A stretch of DNA of 6,618 bases, taken from contig JAJYGE010000309.1 in the NCBI GenBank assembly GCA_021785155.1, positions 1 to 6,618 on the forward strand. Reading direction: 5' to 3'. The notes under the pieces are model-generated. The model had not been told where the DNA came from and did not search any database. It worked only from the letters and a program-made list of their open reading frames with translations. Source of the stretch: Planctomycetota bacterium. GTDB taxonomy: Bacteria > Planctomycetota > Phycisphaerae > WQYP01. How positions within the stretch are numbered: the stretch's first letter is position 1; each line of letters starts with the position of its first letter. This document shows, piece after piece, positions 5,545 to 6,618 of the stretch. The position numbers and the translations under genes are program-made.

Positions 5545-5871
5545 TTAATCCCTGCGACGAATCACCAACCCCAGCAATAATCCGACCCCGGCCGCGATTG
5601 CCACCGCCGCAACAGGATTGCGGCGTACCAGTGTGATCACCGCCACCCGCGAGTCAGATGCTGTTTCCTTCAGCAGCCCGGCTTTGTCATGCACCCATTC
5701 CGAAGCCTGTGACGTTATGCCGCCGACACGATCCGCGGCTGTCTTGCTGACTTCGCCGGCAAGATCCGCTACGGCGGATTTGGCGACGGTATATTTCCTG
5801 CGAAGTTCTTCGACATTGTGGGGAGTGCTTGCACCGTCACTGTTTTGTGTGGTTGTAAGTGTGTCCGACAT
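5545..5871 (-). CDS. DUF883 / ElaB-YqjD-like C-tail-anchored protein
   Basis: A protein of 108 residues. It has a polar, Thr/Ser-rich N-terminus (1-20), then a long helical region rich in Ala, Lys and Asp (about 22-80). The single C-terminal TM helix is NPVAAVAIAAGVGLLLGLVI (85-104), ending in RRRD. This is the usual DUF883 pattern. In E. coli the family members ElaB and YqjD are inner-membrane proteins of stationary phase, and YqjD binds ribosomes. I chose ATG 5871 because AGGAGG sits 7 nt upstream; the frame is open 27 codons further, but that extension has no comparable site. It is the first gene of the minus-strand series. A ribosome- or stress-related role is by analogy only. Confidence 0.87.
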   Translation of the reverse strand: MSDTLTTTQNSDGASTPHNVEELRRKYTVAKSAVADLAGEVSKTAADRVGGITSQASEWVHDKAGLLKETASDSRVAVITLVRRNPVAAVAIAAGVGLLLGLVIRRRD

Positions 5872-6082
5872 GGTAAAACCTCCTGTAAAATGCAATACCG
5901 CAAAAACAACAGCCGACGCGACTGTCGATCTTACTATGCTGGCCTCCCCCATGATTTATTGTTGGCAGTCAATTGCTAAAAATCAAGGAGAAAAGACTAA
6001 GATTGTCATCGGCCATACCCGTGCGGAATTATTAAGCAAATGAGCCAAAAATCAAACGGTTTGCCCCTTTTTAGTAATACTT

Positions 6083-6096
6083 GGGCGAAAACGCCC
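6083..6096. repeat. Small hairpin, GGGCG / CGCCC
   Basis: GGGCG (6083-6087), loop AAAA, CGCCC (6092-6096): a perfect 5-bp stem with no T-tract on either strand. The same stem with loop TTTAT occurs at 290-304, across the stop codon of the glycosidase-like gene. Probably minor. Confidence 0.3.
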
Positions 6097-6151
6097 CGAT
6101 CTGATGGAGCGAATGATCGTGTCATTGGCACAGATTTCCATTGGCCGCGAC

Positions 6152-6180
6152 TTGAGGTTCCACCGGATTTATGGCAATAT
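6152..6180 (+). promoter_or_regulatory. Possible tRNA-Leu promoter
   Basis: TTGAGG (6152-6157), 17 nt, CAATAT (6175-6180), about 11 nt before the mature tRNA 5' end. Position is right for a tRNA promoter but the -10 is poor. Confidence 0.25.
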
Positions 6181-6191
6181 GTTTGCATCTC

Positions 6192-6275
6192 GCCCGGGTG
6201 GCGAAATTGGCAGACGCGCCAGCTTGAGGTGCTGGTGGGCGCAAGCTCTTGCAGGTTCGAATCCTGTCCCGGGCA
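6192..6275 (+). tRNA. tRNA-Leu (anticodon GAG)
   Basis: Class II tRNA of 84 nt. The acceptor stem GCCCGGG (6192-6198) pairs perfectly with CCCGGGC (6268-6274), with discriminator A at 6275. The D-arm contains AAATTGGCAGA. The anticodon stem CCAGC/GCTGG encloses loop TTGAGGT, giving anticodon GAG at 6226-6228, which reads CUC and CUU leucine codons. The long variable arm has stem GGGC/GCTC closed by GCAA. The T-arm is GCAGG-TTCGAAT-CCTGT (6251-6267). The 3' CCA is not encoded (TTT follows), so it must be added after transcription. Discriminator A and the long variable arm agree with leucine identity. Confidence 0.97.
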
Positions 6276-6311
6276 TTTGTAGATATGTATTTATATGAAT
6301 AATATTGCAAA

Positions 6312-6332
6312 CCGCTAAAAATGGCGGCTTTT
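6312..6332 (+). terminator. Weak terminator-like hairpin after tRNA-Leu
   Basis: CCGCT (6312-6316), loop AAAAAT, GGCGG (6323-6327), then C and TTTT, with another T-run shortly after. The stem is only five pairs including one wobble, so strength is modest, but its place 37 nt after the tRNA fits a terminator. Confidence 0.45.
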
Positions 6333-6423
6333 GTGTTTTCCGTAGATGCCACATTTTACCCGTTGCCATCGTTTTCCGACCCTTGCTGCACCGCATTTGC
6401 GATGCTGAACCTGCCCGCTCATA

Positions 6424-6618
6424 TTATCGGATTGTTTCCAACGCCTGTCGCACCGTGCTCAGGGCGTGCAACAGGGTGTGTGACACTTTACGCGGGTTAC
6501 GCATACCGCAACAGTCTATCCCCAGCGCACCGTGGGAATACCCGGTACCGCTTTCCCCCCAACACGAGCCGCCGTTACGGCGCGGTTTTACGGTTCCCAC
6601 GTCCACTGCGGCCATGGG
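6424..6618 (-). CDS. Uncertain small or partial ORF at the window edge
   Basis: A minus-strand frame of 63 codons from ATG 6615. It is still open at the edge, so it could be the C-terminal end of a longer gene starting outside the window. It is rich in Gly, Arg and Cys (GGSCWGESGTGY, IDCCGMRN), with an amphipathic C-terminal stretch (VSHTLLHALSTVRQALETIR). No family is recognised and any upstream ribosome site lies outside the window. The opposite strand is also open here, so chance is a real possibility. Confidence 0.2.
   Translation of the reverse strand, partial: PMAAVDVGTVKPRRNGGSCWGESGTGYSHGALGIDCCGMRNPRKVSHTLLHALSTVRQALETIR

Larger units (their letters stand above)
5872..6191. other. 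320-nt divergent intergenic region
   Basis: This separates the minus-strand DUF883-like gene from the plus-strand tRNA. It holds the AGGAGG site of the DUF883-like gene (5878-5883 on the minus strand), an unpaired TTGACT -35-like string on the same strand further up, and a GGGCG-AAAA-CGCCC hairpin at 6083-6096. A possible tRNA promoter lies at its right end. Open frames here on both strands look non-coding; the plus-strand one (6040-6282) runs into the tRNA. Confidence 0.6.
6276..6618. other. 343-nt region after the tRNA, no confident gene
   Basis: Apart from the weak terminator hairpin and the uncertain minus-strand frame ending at 6424, I see nothing identifiable. No duplicated tRNA 3' end marking an integration site is visible. 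Confidence 0.5.

Noticed and set aside
5872..5952. 27-residue extension of the DUF883-like protein
   Set aside because: A perfect AGGAGG sits 7 nt before ATG 5871, and the extension is not part of the family pattern.
6040..6282. Plus-strand 80-codon ORF ending in RNWQTRQLEVLVG-type sequence
   Set aside because: Its C-terminal half is the tRNA-Leu sequence read as protein; the rest has no coding features.
6122..6396. Minus-strand ORFs containing GTGFEPARACAHQ-type sequence
   Set aside because: These are antisense translations of the tRNA-Leu gene, a well-known source of spurious protein entries.

Overview
The window looks like part of a bacterial chromosome with an outer-membrane (Gram-negative-type) envelope and about 55% GC. 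A PVC-group, planctomycete-like source is my best guess. This rests on the MCE/MlaD-type envelope protein, a tRNA gene without an encoded CCA, and short palindromic CCGGTGGAT-type intergenic repeats that resemble ones I associate with planctomycete genomes. The taxonomic call is inference; nothing in the window is diagnostic.

Layout: all seven confident protein genes lie on the minus strand, and the single tRNA gene lies on the plus strand. Read in the direction of transcription (right to left) the order is as follows. (1) A DUF883/ElaB-YqjD-like C-tail-anchored protein (5545-5871). (2) A two-TM holin-superfamily-III-like protein (5019-5429). (3) A DUF3618-like membrane-associated protein (4510-5022), overlapping gene 2 by ATGA. 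(4) A long MlaD-type MCE protein (3350-4402). (5) A class I SAM-dependent methyltransferase (2467-3276). (6) A 539-nt gap with no convincing gene. (7) Dihydrofolate reductase (1448-1927). (8) A membrane-anchored GH113-like glycosidase-fold protein (296-1384), close behind DHFR. The first 295 bases are intergenic and hold three copies of a REP-like palindromic repeat. To the right, tRNA-Leu(GAG) (6192-6275) is followed by a weak terminator-like hairpin and an uncertain small minus-strand ORF that may run off the edge.

How the genes may work together: genes 1-3 form the DUF883 / phage-holin-family / DUF3618 trio known from many bacteria as small stress-associated envelope proteins. Here it sits directly upstream of an MCE lipid-transport protein and a methyltransferase, so an envelope-maintenance locus is a reasonable inference. 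DHFR and the glycosidase-like gene form a second unit with no obvious functional link. No thymidylate synthase, MlaE/MlaF partners, CRISPR array, transposase or phage structural gene is visible.

I do not see a clearly new defence or mobile system. The observations most worth checking are: a REP-like family with compensatory arm changes (1-230); a 9-codon minicistron with a strong Shine-Dalgarno and an A7 tract overlapping the MCE gene start (4395-4424); and a perfect 16-bp palindrome at a possible promoter inside the small-membrane-protein cassette (5504-5519).
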